From CBDDFN01 sp965227065 (GTDB taxonomy: Bacteria; Pseudomonadota; Alphaproteobacteria; SPJN01): a stretch of 64,000 nt of DNA. The translations under genes and the position numbers were made by a program. Below, piece after piece: positions 37,002-47,414 of the stretch. Positions within the stretch are counted from its first letter, which is position 1, and every line of letters begins with the position of its first letter. The stretch covers positions 44,212-108,211 of the forward strand of contig CBDDFN010000014.1 of assembly GCA_965227065.1 (NCBI GenBank), read 5' to 3'. The notes under the pieces were generated by a model. It was not told the DNA's origin, made no database searches, and saw nothing but the letters and a program-made list of their open reading frames with translations.

Positions 37002-37234
37002 CCGTGCGGCGTAGGTTAGTCGGGACTTGAGAAACGCGTCTTGGGCGGGGATCAAGCCGGAATGGGACAAACGCCTTTTGGCAAAATGCGGTCTCGCTGT
37101 TAAGATAACCAAGAGATTAACGCTTCTGCCACGTGTCAAACGACAAGCAAGGAAAAAGCGGCCGGGCAGACAAAGACGCACAAGATTTTGAGAGATTTGA
37201 CGCTCGCTCCTCCACACGCAGCGAGTCTCACCTT

Positions 37235-37269
37235 GCCCCGCCCGAGATCATCGGGTGGGGCTTTCTTTT
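37235..37269 (+). terminator. strong plus-strand terminator before the sugar transferase 3' end
   Basis: GCCCCGCCCGA pairs with TCGGGTGGGGC around a five-base loop and is followed by TTTCTTTT on the plus strand. The minus strand lacks a T-run, so it terminates a plus-strand transcript. Confidence 0.85.
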
Positions 37270-37294
37270 GTCTGAAGAGCCGGTTGCTTCAGGC

Positions 37295-38674
37295 TTAGTA
37301 GGCCTTGGGGTGGACGAAGCCGCGAATGGGTGTCGCCAGCAGGATCCTCAGGTCAAACAGGATCGACCAGTGATCAATATAGTAAAGATCATGCTCAACC
37401 CGTTTGAGAAGCTCGTCATCGCTGGTGATCTCGCCGCGATAGCCATTGATCTGCGCCCAGCCGGTGATGCCGGGCTTCATCCGGTGGCGGGACAGCCACA
37501 AATCGACCTGTTCGCCATATTCCGTGTTTTGTTTGAGCGGATGGGGGCGCGGGCCGACCAATGACATCCGTCCCTGGACCACATTGATCAGTTGCGGCAG
37601 CTCATCAAGGCTTGTCCGGCGCAGCCATTTGCCAATGCGGGTGATGCGCATATCGTTGCGCGAGGCCTGTTTGGAGCCATCATCCATCGTCGTCATGGTG
37701 CGGAATTTGTAGACGGTAAACTCGTCATGGTTGAAGCCGTGGCGTTTTTGCTTGAACAGGGCAGGGCCCTTGCTGTCCATGCGGATCAAGGCGGCGATCA
37801 CCAGCATGACGGGCGCAAAAAACATCAACATGATCGAGCCGATCACCCGGTCTTCGATGTTTTTCAGGATCATGGAAGACCCCGCAAGCGGGCGCTTTTG
37901 CACCGCCAGCAACGGAATGCCGTCAATCACCGTGGCATCAACCACGACCATATCGGGATTGTGATTGGCCGGGCTGACAAAAATGTCGAGCGAGAAATGC
38001 CGCAAGCCATGCCGGATCCGGTCGATCAGGCGGGTATTGGCAAGCGGGGCGACAATTAACGTGTCGGCCTCGTTGCGCGCCAGGGCTTCACGGATCGTGC
38101 TGACCTGCACATCAAGCTGGGTGTCGTCGCAGTCCGGCGCGATTTCGAGCGAGCGGACAATCTGGAACATGCCAAGCTGGTTTTTCAGCATGTCCGAAAA
38201 GACGTTTGAGCCATCCGAGCTGTCGCGCACCACCAATGTGCGGTGCTGGTAATATTGCTTGATCCCCATCGCTTCGAAGGCGAGGTAAGCGCCGGCACGC
38301 CACAGAAGCAACAGCGCCGGGGTGCCCAAAAACCAGATGCCGAACCACAGCCGGGAATATTGCACGCCGGTTTTGGAGAAGTAGAACCAGGCCAGCAAGA
38401 CAACGGCTGCGCCCGCCCAGCTGATCAGCATCAAAACAAATTCCGGCAGCACCGCAATATCGCTTTGCCGCGCGAACATTGACCGCAACAACAGGGTCAA
38501 AACCAGATAGGCCACAATGACCAAGGCCAGGATGAACAGCGTCTTGTCGGTTGAAAAACCGATCTCGCCGTAAAGACCCAGTGTGGTCAGGAACGCCGAT
38601 AAAATGATAATCAGCGCATCGCCGATGAGAACAAGCTGACTTGCTGCGACAAACGACCGTTCAAGGTCACGCAT
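37295..38674 (-). CDS. undecaprenyl-phosphate sugar phosphotransferase (polyprenyl glycosylphosphotransferase)
   Basis: 459 residues. Four to five membrane helices occupy the N-terminal 130 residues, a Rossmann-like central domain follows, and the C-terminal sugar-transferase domain contains Y-K-F-R-T-M, L-R-R-T-S-L-D-E-L-P-Q-L and V-G-P-R-P-H-P-L, then K-P-G-I-T-G-W-A-Q. It transfers hexose-1-phosphate to undecaprenyl phosphate to start repeat-unit assembly (WcaJ/PssY type). The ATG at 38674 is preceded by AGGAGGAT; the frame is open much further upstream, but only this start has a ribosome site. Confidence 0.93.
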   Translation of the reverse strand: MRDLERSFVAASQLVLIGDALIIILSAFLTTLGLYGEIGFSTDKTLFILALVIVAYLVLTLLLRSMFARQSDIAVLPEFVLMLISWAGAAVVLLAWFYFSKTGVQYSRLWFGIWFLGTPALLLLWRAGAYLAFEAMGIKQYYQHRTLVVRDSSDGSNVFSDMLKNQLGMFQIVRSLEIAPDCDDTQLDVQVSTIREALARNEADTLIVAPLANTRLIDRIRHGLRHFSLDIFVSPANHNPDMVVVDATVIDGIPLLAVQKRPLAGSSMILKNIEDRVIGSIMLMFFAPVMLVIAALIRMDSKGPALFKQKRHGFNHDEFTVYKFRTMTTMDDGSKQASRNDMRITRIGKWLRRTSLDELPQLINVVQGRMSLVGPRPHPLKQNTEYGEQVDLWLSRHRMKPGITGWAQINGYRGEITSDDELLKRVEHDLYYIDHWSILFDLRILLATPIRGFVHPKAY

Positions 38675-39066
38675 GCCGATCCTCCTGGTGCACGAAGCAC
38701 ACTTTGCGGGACCATCGGTCAGGCCCCACCCGTTCCGAAAGCCGTTTGATTGACTGCCCCCTCGGCAGTCAAAAAAGGAGTAGTGCGATAAGCTTAACGC
38801 AACATTCACCCCATTCACTGTTGTGCCATATTTTGCGGTGCACTGAAAGCACAAGCCGCCCCAACTTTGCGGAAAAAGGTTAAAAAATCGCAGAAAACCG
38901 GGCCATTTTGAAACGGTCTTGCGGAACGTTCCATGGCGCGACAGTCCATCGCACCCGGCACATTGTGTCAGGTGATTCGCCAATTCGGCATCAGTTCCAC
39001 TTTGACTTGTGCCGCGCGCAATGGTTGTTTGGCGCTGCAGCATAATTCGGCACAAAGGGGGTGGGG
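38675..39066. other. 392-bp divergent promoter region of the exopolysaccharide locus
   Basis: The region must hold promoters for the sugar transferase (minus) and acyltransferase (plus). Visible are an AT-rich block at 38870-38890, a GGAACGTTCC palindrome at 38923-38932 and a TTAAC half-site near 38794. No gene or full CtrA box is seen. Confidence 0.45.
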
Positions 39067-40215
39067 ATGCGCACTGGCGAATTGGCAATGACGGGTATGC
39101 GTGGTCTCGGCGCGTTGATCGTGATGGGCTATCACTACCGGTTCGCACTCCCCAATGTTGATGCGCTGCACGAAGCCACCGGCAGTGTTTTTCCCATGCT
39201 GCACGTGTTTCTCGACTTCTTTTTCATTGTCTCGGGTTTCATCATCGCCTTTGTCTATGACCGCTGGTTTGACCAGGGGGTGAGCTGGGCGAGTTCGGTC
39301 AAATATATGATGGCGCGGCTGGGCCGGATTTATCCGTTGCACCTGGCGATGCTGGCCGTGCTTGTTGTGGTCGAAGGTGTTGCCCTGGCTGCCTATCTGG
39401 CCGGGATCATTCAGCCTGACGTGGTGCCGTTCAATCGGGAACGGGCTGATCTGTGGTCGCTGTTCACAAACTTTTTCCTCATGCAGGCCTGGGCCATTCA
39501 TGACAGCCTGACCTGGAACCTGCCGGCCTGGACGATCAGTTCGGAACTGATTGCTTATGTGGTTTTTGTCGGCCTTTATTTCCTGCCGCGTGCGGCCCGC
39601 ATTCCCGCCATGATCGGGGTCATTGTGATTGGTTGCTTCCTGCTCGATTACGCAATGGCGCAGCATGGCGGATCGCTTGATCTGACTTATGATTGGGGAA
39701 CGGTCCGGGCGCTGGTCGGCTTTATGTGCGGTCGCCTGATCTATGAGATTGCCCGCCGCGATATACTGGAAACCCCGCTTTATCTTTCGATCGCCCAGGT
39801 GATTGGCTTTACCCTGTTCATCTGGCTATTGCTTGATGGCTGGTATGATCTGTGGGTCTATCCAGTGTTGTCGATCGTGGTTTGGGGCCTGCGCTACAAT
39901 GGCGGTCCTGCCGGTACGGTCTTGTCAGTGCGGCCGATAGTGTGGCTGGGCGAGATCTCATATTCGATCTATATGGTTCATTATGTGATCTACATTATCT
40001 TTGCGCGGATCGGGGGCGTGGTTGCAGGGCGGGACATCCCGCTTGTGTCGGACCTGTTTGCCAACACGACCGATGCCGCGATGCTGCGGATCGCCATTAT
40101 GGCTGCGCTGACCATCCTGATCTCGCACTTCACCTACAAGCTGATTGAAATGCCGTTCCGCAACAGCTTCAAGCAAGTGGGCAACCGGCTGATCCGTGAG
40201 GAAAAGGCGGCCTAA
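39067..40215 (+). CDS. acyltransferase family 3 membrane protein
   Basis: 382 residues, about ten membrane helices. The OafA/NolL-type pattern begins with R-G-L-G-A-L-I-V-M-G-Y-H-Y, includes a R-L-G-R-I-Y-P-L-H segment and ends with S-Y-S-I-Y-M-V-H-Y. It transfers an acyl group, usually acetyl, to a polysaccharide or its lipid-linked precursor. The ATG at 39067 with AAAGGGGGTG upstream is preferred over the GTG at 39061. Confidence 0.92.
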   Translation: MRTGELAMTGMRGLGALIVMGYHYRFALPNVDALHEATGSVFPMLHVFLDFFFIVSGFIIAFVYDRWFDQGVSWASSVKYMMARLGRIYPLHLAMLAVLVVVEGVALAAYLAGIIQPDVVPFNRERADLWSLFTNFFLMQAWAIHDSLTWNLPAWTISSELIAYVVFVGLYFLPRAARIPAMIGVIVIGCFLLDYAMAQHGGSLDLTYDWGTVRALVGFMCGRLIYEIARRDILETPLYLSIAQVIGFTLFIWLLLDGWYDLWVYPVLSIVVWGLRYNGGPAGTVLSVRPIVWLGEISYSIYMVHYVIYIIFARIGGVVAGRDIPLVSDLFANTTDAAMLRIAIMAALTILISHFTYKLIEMPFRNSFKQVGNRLIREEKAA

Positions 40216-41558
40216 GCCTGGCTTTGCCTGTTCGCGCCAAGTGCTGCGGCCACCAGCATCAGATAGATCAGCAGAATGCCCGGAATTTGAAGCGAGAAAT
40301 CAAACAGCGCATGGCTGCCCACAACCGCGCTTGAGCCCAGCAGCGCCAGCAAAGGCGCGGGACGTTGTGGCTGCCCGCTGAGCGCGCCGACCGCACCGGC
40401 AAGGAACAGGGCGAAGATCGCCACCATGGCCAGCGCTGCGGGCCAGCCAAGTTCGAACGCCAATTCGAGATAAGTGTTGTGTGCAACATCGAAATAGTGG
40501 TGAACCGCGTCGGGCTTGTTCATCCGGTAGACTTGCTCAAAGGTGCCCAGACCGGTTCCCGTCAGCGGATTTTCCAAGGAGATGTCGACGACAGATTCGT
40601 AAAGGGCCAGGCGGCCTTCCATCGCCCCTTCGGTCATTTCAAGCCGCTGGCGCAGCCCGTCATCCTGGAAGAAAAAGGCGATCACAACACCCAGCCCGCC
40701 AAGACCGGCGGCAAACATGATGGGAAGCGCCCGGCGGCGGCCAGTCAGCAGCCCGCAAACCAGCACAACGAACAAGCCAAACACGGTTGCGCCGACACCG
40801 GCGCGTGACTGGGTGAGCACCAGCGCGGTGACCAGAACGCCGAATGCGAGCACAAGAACAGCCAGCCGTTCAAACCGGATGCCCACCATGCGGGAGCCGA
40901 CCCCATGTTCACGCATTCGGGCCTGCTGCGGGGCGCGGTCGCGGATTTCGAAAAACAGCGCTGCGGTGCATACAAGCCCGATGCCCAGCAGGGTGGCGAA
41001 ATGGTTCTTGTTGATGAACGGCCCGGTCAGCGCGCCAAGATAGGCTTGCTTTTCGTGCCACAGAACAACTTCAAGGCCGAGCGCCCGCAAGCTGAGGCCG
41101 TAAAAGGCAAAGGCCACGGTCATCGCAGCCACACTCCACACCGCGATGCGCGAAAACAGGGGGTGGCGGCGCGCCGTCAGATGAACGCAGTAGAAAAACA
41201 CACCCATGCTGACGAGCCACAAAATCGCTTCACCGGTGACGGCGGGTGCCACCGACAAGGTGCCGTTGCCGGCAATTACCAGGCTTTCGGCCAGCTTGTC
41301 GGACGCGCCATTGATGACCCAGATGGATGAACCGGGAAGGATGGTAAAGACCGCCCACCCGACAATGGCGGCAAACAGAAAAAGTGCGAGACGTTCGGTG
41401 CGGGCCAGCCCCGGATGGGGCGTTTTTAAACTGACATAGCCGGCCATCAGGCCCAGAAGACCCGCACCGGCAATGGCAACACCGCGGGCCCAGTCAGGAG
41501 TGCCGCCGAACAAAATGGCGATGGCGGCGACGAGAAGAAGGATCAGGGCGCGAATCAC
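40212..41558 (-). CDS. O-antigen ligase family protein
   Basis: 448 residues, about eleven membrane helices with a large periplasmic loop and the Wzy/WaaL-type segment N-P-L-T-G-T-G-L-G-T-F ... H-N-T-Y-L-E-L-A-F-E-L-G-W-P. It is an inner-membrane polymerase or ligase for repeat units. It overlaps the upstream membrane-anchored gene by four bases and is convergent with the acyltransferase. Confidence 0.92.
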   Translation of the reverse strand: MIRALILLLVAAIAILFGGTPDWARGVAIAGAGLLGLMAGYVSLKTPHPGLARTERLALFLFAAIVGWAVFTILPGSSIWVINGASDKLAESLVIAGNGTLSVAPAVTGEAILWLVSMGVFFYCVHLTARRHPLFSRIAVWSVAAMTVAFAFYGLSLRALGLEVVLWHEKQAYLGALTGPFINKNHFATLLGIGLVCTAALFFEIRDRAPQQARMREHGVGSRMVGIRFERLAVLVLAFGVLVTALVLTQSRAGVGATVFGLFVVLVCGLLTGRRRALPIMFAAGLGGLGVVIAFFFQDDGLRQRLEMTEGAMEGRLALYESVVDISLENPLTGTGLGTFEQVYRMNKPDAVHHYFDVAHNTYLELAFELGWPAALAMVAIFALFLAGAVGALSGQPQRPAPLLALLGSSAVVGSHALFDFSLQIPGILLIYLMLVAAALGANRQSQA

Positions 41559-42328
41559 GGGGCGCTCCTTTCGCTGTCGGCATCAATTTCGACATCAAGC
41601 TGATCGCGGCCGCGTTCCTGGCGCAGCATGGCGTCAAAATGAAAAGCGTCCTGGTCATCATCAACGACCAGCTTGCGCAGCCAGCCGGCCCGGTTGTAGG
41701 CCAGTGCCGACGCGATCATGCGGCGGCGATGCGGGCTGCGGGCATAGCCTTGATAGACATAACCAGCCCAGGTGAGCTTGAGCTCACGTTCCACTTCGGC
41801 GCGCACATGGCCGGGCAGGACATGCCAGTTGGCCAGCGACAGTTCATACCGCGTCAGGGTGAGTTGCCGGTCAAGCGGGCCGGTCTTGAAGGATCGCTCA
41901 AGCGCCAGTGCGGAAGCGGGAGAGGGGCCCGGAGATACCGTGTAAACATAAGCCAGCCGCGCCCAGGCGTACGGATTGAGCGGCTCGCGGGAGAGTGTTT
42001 CGTCCAGGTCGCGCCGGGCGCGGGCAAGCGCCTGGGCCGCCTCGATGCCGGTGAGGCGCTGACGTTCCAGCCGGGCAAGTTCAAGCAAGGCGCGATCGGA
42101 ATAGGTTTGTGGCGTGTGCCACCAGTCTTCGGACAGATTAAGGCCCTGGATTGCCTGCTCGATATCAAGCGCGGCGACCTTCTGGTCGTCATTGATTTTG
42201 GATTTTACGCTCTTGGCGGGGCCGGCGAAAATTGACGCCGCCGAGATGCGGACGCCCTGCACAAGGAGCAGGGCGCCAATCAGGATCAGGACCAGCCCGG
42301 CAATATAGCCGGAGCGAATGCGCAGCAT
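41555..42328 (-). CDS. membrane-anchored helical protein of the exopolysaccharide locus
   Basis: 257 residues. A single N-terminal membrane helix (about 10-28) is followed by a periplasmic region of TPR-like helix pairs with conserved N-P-Y-A-W-A-R-L-A-Y and frequent Arg. It is translationally coupled to the O-antigen ligase gene (ATGA overlap), suggesting an accessory of the polymerase. I do not recognise a named family. Confidence 0.75.
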   Translation of the reverse strand: MLRIRSGYIAGLVLILIGALLLVQGVRISAASIFAGPAKSVKSKINDDQKVAALDIEQAIQGLNLSEDWWHTPQTYSDRALLELARLERQRLTGIEAAQALARARRDLDETLSREPLNPYAWARLAYVYTVSPGPSPASALALERSFKTGPLDRQLTLTRYELSLANWHVLPGHVRAEVERELKLTWAGYVYQGYARSPHRRRMIASALAYNRAGWLRKLVVDDDQDAFHFDAMLRQERGRDQLDVEIDADSERSAP

Positions 42329-42376
42329 TCAGAGCACCTCCCTTTGACGCGGCGCGAGAGAGGGAGGGGCGCGCCC

Positions 42377-44783
42377 TCAAGCCTCTTTGTCGCGCGGACG
42401 CTTTTGGTCAGCATAATAGCGGTAATAGCTGCCTGAGCGGTAGCCCACAGTGGGATCTTGGTAGCCATAGCCAGCCTGACGTTTCAGGTTGACCTGGGTG
42501 ACCAGAATTCCAGCAAGGGTCGCACCGGCGTCGCGCAGCTGGCGCACGCCCCAGACGACTTCGTCCTGCATGACCTTGTTCCATTGCGAGACAAGCACGG
42601 TTGTATCGGCCCGGCGCGACAGGATCAGCGCATCGGCCCACCGCGCCAAGCGGCGGGGTGTCGATAATGATCAGATCATAATTGTCGCGCATCTCATTGA
42701 TGAACTCGGCGAGGCGGCCGACACCCAGCAATTGCGCAGGGTCTTGAACCTGACGGCCGGCCGTAATGACGTCGGCGCCGGACCGTTCATCCTTGCGCAT
42801 GACATCTTCAATTTTAGCGGCGCCAAGCAGAATGTCCGACACGCCCGGCGTCAGTTTCTGCCCGAGAGCCGTGTGAACCGAGGGACGCCGTCCATCAAAG
42901 TCAATCAGCAGAACCTTCTGTCCCGACCGGGCAACCAGCCGCGACAGCGACACCGACACCGAGGTCTTGCCTTCACCGGGAACCAGCGAGGTGATGGCAA
43001 TCACCTTGGGGGCATTGCCTTCACTGGTGGAGACCTGAATTGCACTGTTCAGGCGGCGGATCGATTCTGAGAAGGGCGAAAGCGGATCATTGACCACCTC
43101 GTCGGCGGCTTTGCCTTTCTTGATCGCCGGCGACAGACCCAGCGGCGAGACACGCACACGGCCTTCGATCTGTTCAACACTGCGGAAGCGCTTGTCGAAC
43201 ATTTCGGTAAGGAAGGCGGTGCCCACACCCAGGGCGAGCGAAGCGACAATCACAAAGCCCATGATCAGGAAGACCGGCGGATAGGTCGGCTCAAGCGGAA
43301 CAGGAGCGTCCGACAAAATGACGGCATCAGGCTCTTGCAGCGAGGCTTGCGTGCTGGTCTCGCGGGAGCGTTGCAGGAAGCTTTCAAACAGGTTCCGGCT
43401 GGCTTCGGCTTCGCGCTCCAGTGCCCGCAGTTGAACTTCAGATTGGTTCAGGCGGCCGACACGGGCTTTCACGCGATCAAGTTCGGCCTTGAACTGGCGC
43501 TCGCGTTCCTTGGCGCGCTGGGCTTGCGCCCGCAGGCTTTGAACGACCTTCTGAACTTCGGAATTGATCTGCGTGCGCAGTTTCTCAATTTCTTCATTGG
43601 CGCGGATCAGGGTCGGGTGACGCGGGCCAAGCTCTTCGCTCAGTTCCGCGCGTTTGCGGATCACAAGAGATTCTTGTTGCCGCAATTGCTGGATCAGCGT
43701 GTTGTTCAACACCTCGGGAATGGTGGCGATACCGCCCGGCGTATTCATTTGCGAGGTGATCTGGCGCACGCTGGCTTCCAGTTCGGCCGACTTGGCACGG
43801 GCCTCGATATATTTGGTGTTGAGGTCGGCTACTTCGTTTGAGGCGAGCGTATTAAAGCCGCCTTTCAACAGGCCGGCTTTGGAGCGATATTCCTCAACTG
43901 CGCGTTCAGCGGCTTCAACGTCGGTGCGCAGCCGTTCAATCTGATCGGACAGCCACACATTCGCGCGCTGGGTTGCTTCAAGTTTCTGGTCGAGCTGCGC
44001 GGTGAGATATTTCTCGGCAATCGTGTTGGCGATCTTGGAGGCGAGGCGGCGGTCGACGGAATAATAAAGAATGTCGATCACATAGGTCTTGCCGGTCGTC
44101 AAAATGTTCGACTGATCGAGAAACTCGCTGATGACCATGTCGCGCACCGCTTTCTCAGTCAGCGGTTCGGACGGCAAGGCAATCGAATAGAAAAGATCGG
44201 CGATGAAGCCAAACAGCCCGCCGCCTTCATCTTTGCGGGTCATTTCAACCGGTGCGGGCTGCGGTGCCGCATCAGGATTTTCAAGCGCGGCTTCGGTATC
44301 GGCATCAAGCGTGGTCAGGGTGGGCAGGCCCGGTTCCACCATGGGAACTTTCCACGGTTTTTCGGGCCGGCCGGCAAGGCCGTCAAAGAAGATGGCGATT
44401 TCACCGAACAAGCCCGGCTCAAGCGTCGGGTTGAATTCGGGATTGTCCATCAGATTGAGCGAATCAACCACACGTCCAGCCAGACGGCGGGATTGCAGGA
44501 CCTGAATTTCCGACAAAACGGTAAAGGCCGAAAGTGGTGCGCGCTGAACGACCTCGTTCATATTCGCAACATTCTCTTCGGACGAATTGATCAGGACCTG
44601 AGAGTGCGCTTCATATTCGGGATCGAACTGGAGCAGGATAAACAGGGCAAGGCCGTTAATGGCTGCGACGATCAGGAAGATCATCAGCCGTTTGCGCCAC
44701 ATGGTGCGCAGAATTTCACTTAAAGAAAATTCGCCGCCGAGGGCTGTCATGGGCCGGGGGGCCGCGCTGTCTTGCACGCTCAT
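42377..44783 (-). pseudogene. polysaccharide biosynthesis tyrosine autokinase (Wzc-like), one frameshift near the C-terminus
   Basis: About 801 residues expected. The N-terminal Wzz domain (membrane helix near 30-50), a long coiled-coil periplasmic region and a second membrane helix lead to the BY-kinase domain: Walker A V-P-G-E-G-K-T-S, Walker A' L-L-I-D-F-D-G-R-R-P and Walker B L-I-I-I-D-T-P-P-L. One extra base in the run at 42637-42639 shifts the frame just after Walker B; removing it gives D-T-P-P-L-G-A-V-A-D-A-L-I-L, the usual family sequence, and the tyrosine-rich tail (Y-G-Y-Q-D-P-T-V-G-Y ... Y-Y-R-Y-Y). The ATG at 44783 starts the conserved protein. Confidence 0.88.
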
Positions 44784-45026
44784 ATCTCGCTCAACCAGTG
44801 TTTGGTGGTGTCGGTTGAAAGCGGCGAAAATGGTCCCACCCCAGATTCGCCCAACCGCACTATTGGAACCGCGCCGGAGTGTGCATGAACTTTCATGGCA
44901 AAAAAAGGGCCAGAGCGTCGCGTTTCCACCGCTTTGGGAAGAAAGTTTTGACAAACGCCGACTTTTGCGTCCCGTTTGGGGCAATGTCGGCCCCGCATGG
45001 CGCGGATTTTTGTCAGGATCGACCGA

Positions 45027-46349
45027 ATGGAACAGTCAAAATCGGGTGGCTTGGCGGCTTTGGGCGGCGGTGCGGCGCTTAATTTCGCGGGATTTGGCGT
45101 ATTTACCCTTTGTCAGTTCCTTGCTTTGAGCCTTTTGGGCCGTCTCACCGGCCCTGATGGGGTTGGGCTTTATGGATTGGCGCTGGGCATCGCCACGCCG
45201 GTCTTTTTGTTCACCAATATGAGTTTGAGACCCGCATTTGCCACCGATTTGACCGGCCAATGGCCCTTTGCCAGCTACAAGCTGATTCGGGTTGGCAGCG
45301 CTGTGGCCGGGATTTTGGTGAGTGTGGTGGTGGCGGTTTTCGTGCGCCCTGATCTTGGGTTTGTGTGTCTGGTCGCTGTCATGGCACTGGCCAAAGCGGG
45401 CGAGGCGCTGTCGGATCTGTCCTATGGCGTATTTCAGGCGCTTGAGAAAGTCGGACTGATCGGCCTGTCGCTTGGCTTGCGCGGTGCGGCGGGGCTGGCA
45501 CTTCTGGCAGCCGGGGCGCTGGTGGCGGCGTATGGGGTTGAAACGCCCATGCGGGGTGTGTTGCTGGGCGCTGCGACAGGAATTCTGGCAGGCTGGTGGG
45601 CGGTGTTTTTGTTGAATGACCGCGGCCGCGCCGCCAAACATTTGCGCGGTGATCTGGCAGCGCTGCGCCCCGGTCTGCTTGATCATTCCCGCGACACGAG
45701 CCGCTTGTTGTGGGCAGTGTTGCCGCTTGGGCTCGCCATTTTTCTCACATCGTTGCAGATGATGGGGCCGCGCTTTGTGGTCGAAGATATGTTTTCGCTG
45801 CGCGCCCTGGGCTTTTTCACCGCCGTGATGGCGCTGACCTCGCTGGGGGTTCAGGCGGTCAATATGATGGGCCAGGTTCTGGTTCCCAGGATGGCAGCGG
45901 GGCTGCGGGACGGGCGGCGCCTTCAAGTGCTGGCGTTGCTGGCGGTGCTGATGGGCTTTGGGGCGGCGGGTGGCCTCTTGTATATCGGGCTTGGCCAGAT
46001 GTTCGGGGCGCCGGTGCTGGCGCTTCTGTTTGGACCTGAATTTGCTCAAGGGGAACATCTGTTTGCCGTTCTGGCCCTAGGCGGTGCCTTGCGCTTTGTG
46101 TCTGAAGCCTTGCGGGTTGGTTTGGTTGCCGCGCGGCGCTTCAAAACTCGGCTGGTGGTGGAGGTGCTGGCCATGGCCGCCCTGATCGGGGCATTCGGCT
46201 ATTGGCTTCACGGATTTGACGCGATTGAGGCAGCCTATGCGGTGTTGCTGGCGGAAATCATATCGATCCTCATCCTGATCCCGGTTGTGGCATGGGTAAT
46301 CTTTGGCGCGACACTAGAAACCACCCGATCTGGTGTTCTCGGTGATTGA
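45027..46349 (+). CDS. oligosaccharide flippase family protein (Wzx-like)
   Basis: 440 residues with about twelve membrane helices and the MATE/PST-superfamily pattern near the N-terminus (A-L-G-G-G-A-A-L-N-F ... L-S-L-L-G-R-L-T-G-P-D-G-V-G-L-Y). It would flip lipid-linked repeat units across the inner membrane. The ATG at 45027 with AGGA upstream begins the family sequence; a TTG at 44976 is unlikely. Divergent from the Wzc gene, with a 243-bp shared promoter region. Confidence 0.9.
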   Translation: MEQSKSGGLAALGGGAALNFAGFGVFTLCQFLALSLLGRLTGPDGVGLYGLALGIATPVFLFTNMSLRPAFATDLTGQWPFASYKLIRVGSAVAGILVSVVVAVFVRPDLGFVCLVAVMALAKAGEALSDLSYGVFQALEKVGLIGLSLGLRGAAGLALLAAGALVAAYGVETPMRGVLLGAATGILAGWWAVFLLNDRGRAAKHLRGDLAALRPGLLDHSRDTSRLLWAVLPLGLAIFLTSLQMMGPRFVVEDMFSLRALGFFTAVMALTSLGVQAVNMMGQVLVPRMAAGLRDGRRLQVLALLAVLMGFGAAGGLLYIGLGQMFGAPVLALLFGPEFAQGEHLFAVLALGGALRFVSEALRVGLVAARRFKTRLVVEVLAMAALIGAFGYWLHGFDAIEAAYAVLLAEIISILILIPVVAWVIFGATLETTRSGVLGD

Positions 46350-46428
46350 CCGCGCCTCATGTGCCGCATAAACACATAGAGAAGCGGTGGGACCTGCGCC
46401 TTGCGCGTGCGGGCAGGAAGGAAATTCG

Positions 46429-47409
46429 ATGCATCTTCAAAAGCGTATTCTTGTGACCGGAGGCGCGGGCTTCCTTGGGTCGCATCTGTGTGAGCGTCTG
46501 GTGGGCGAGGGGCATGATGTTTTGTGCGCCGACAATTTCTTCACCGGCAGCAAGGTGAATGTTGAGCCCTTGCTCGACCATCACCGGTTTGAGCTGGTCC
46601 GTCACGATGTGACCTTTCCGCTCTATGTCGAAGTGGATGAGATTTACAATTTGGCCTGCCCGGCTTCGCCCATCCATTATCAGCGCGATCCGGTGCAGAC
46701 CACCAAAACGAGCGTGCATGGCGCAATCAACATGCTGGGCCTTGCCAAGCGGGTGAAGGCCAAAATCCTGCAGGCTTCCACATCGGAAGTGTATGGCGAC
46801 CCGCATATTTCACCCCAGACCGAAGAGTATTGGGGCCATGTCAATCCGATCGGCTACCGGTCTTGCTATGATGAAGGCAAGCGCTGCGCCGAAACGCTGT
46901 TTTTCGACTATTACCGCCAGCATCAATTGCAGATCAAAGTGATCCGCATCTTCAACACTTATGGTCCGCGCATGCATCCCAATGACGGGCGCGTGGTGTC
47001 GAACTTCATCATTCAGGCGCTGCTGGGCCGCGACATCACCGTCTTTGGTGATGGTGGCCAGACCCGGTCGTTCTGCTATGTCGACAATCTGGTCGACGGC
47101 ATGGTGCGCATGATGAACAGCAGCGATGATCTGACCGGCCCGGTCAATCTGGGCAATCCAGACGAGTTCACAATTCTGGAACTGGCGCAGAATGTGATTG
47201 AGCTCACCGGCTCGAAATCGCAAATTCGTCACGATCCTCTGCCGCCGGATGATCCCAAGCAGCGCAAGCCCGACATCACCCAGGCGCGCGAGAAGCTTGG
47301 CTGGAACCCTGACATCAAGCTGCGGCAAGGTCTGGAAAAGACCATTGAATATTTTGACACGCTGCTGAGGGACTATCCCGATACGGCGGCCGCGCTCAAA
47401 AACGGGTAA
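46429..47409 (+). CDS. UDP-glucuronic acid decarboxylase family protein (UXS-type NAD-dependent epimerase)
   Basis: 326 residues. The NAD site is T-G-G-A-G-F-L-G-S-H-L (10-20), the catalytic pair lies in S-T-S-E-V-Y-G-D-P and Y-D-E-G-K-R-C-A-E (Y-x3-K), and Y-G-P-R-M-H-P-N-D-G-R-V-V-S-N-F is diagnostic of UDP-xylose synthases. It converts UDP-glucuronate to UDP-xylose, so the polymer probably contains xylose. The ATG at 46429 follows AGGAAGGAAA. Confidence 0.93.
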   Translation: MHLQKRILVTGGAGFLGSHLCERLVGEGHDVLCADNFFTGSKVNVEPLLDHHRFELVRHDVTFPLYVEVDEIYNLACPASPIHYQRDPVQTTKTSVHGAINMLGLAKRVKAKILQASTSEVYGDPHISPQTEEYWGHVNPIGYRSCYDEGKRCAETLFFDYYRQHQLQIKVIRIFNTYGPRMHPNDGRVVSNFIIQALLGRDITVFGDGGQTRSFCYVDNLVDGMVRMMNSSDDLTGPVNLGNPDEFTILELAQNVIELTGSKSQIRHDPLPPDDPKQRKPDITQAREKLGWNPDIKLRQGLEKTIEYFDTLLRDYPDTAAALKNG

Positions 47410-47414
47410 ATATT

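Larger units (their letters stand above)
36935..37294. other. 360-bp region between convergent genes, with a CtrA box and plus-strand terminator
   Basis: Neither neighbouring gene begins here. It contains a perfect CtrA-type box at 36986, a hairpin GAC-G-CTCGCT/AGCGAG-TC around 37199-37227 and a strong plus-strand terminator at 37235. I read this as a candidate small RNA of about 240 nt; the only reading frame (GTG at 37133) has no ribosome site and runs on into the neighbouring gene. Confidence 0.45.

Noticed and set aside
37133..37564. Plus-strand frame starting with GTG at 37133
   Set aside because: No ribosome site, crosses a strong terminator and runs into the sugar transferase gene on the other strand.
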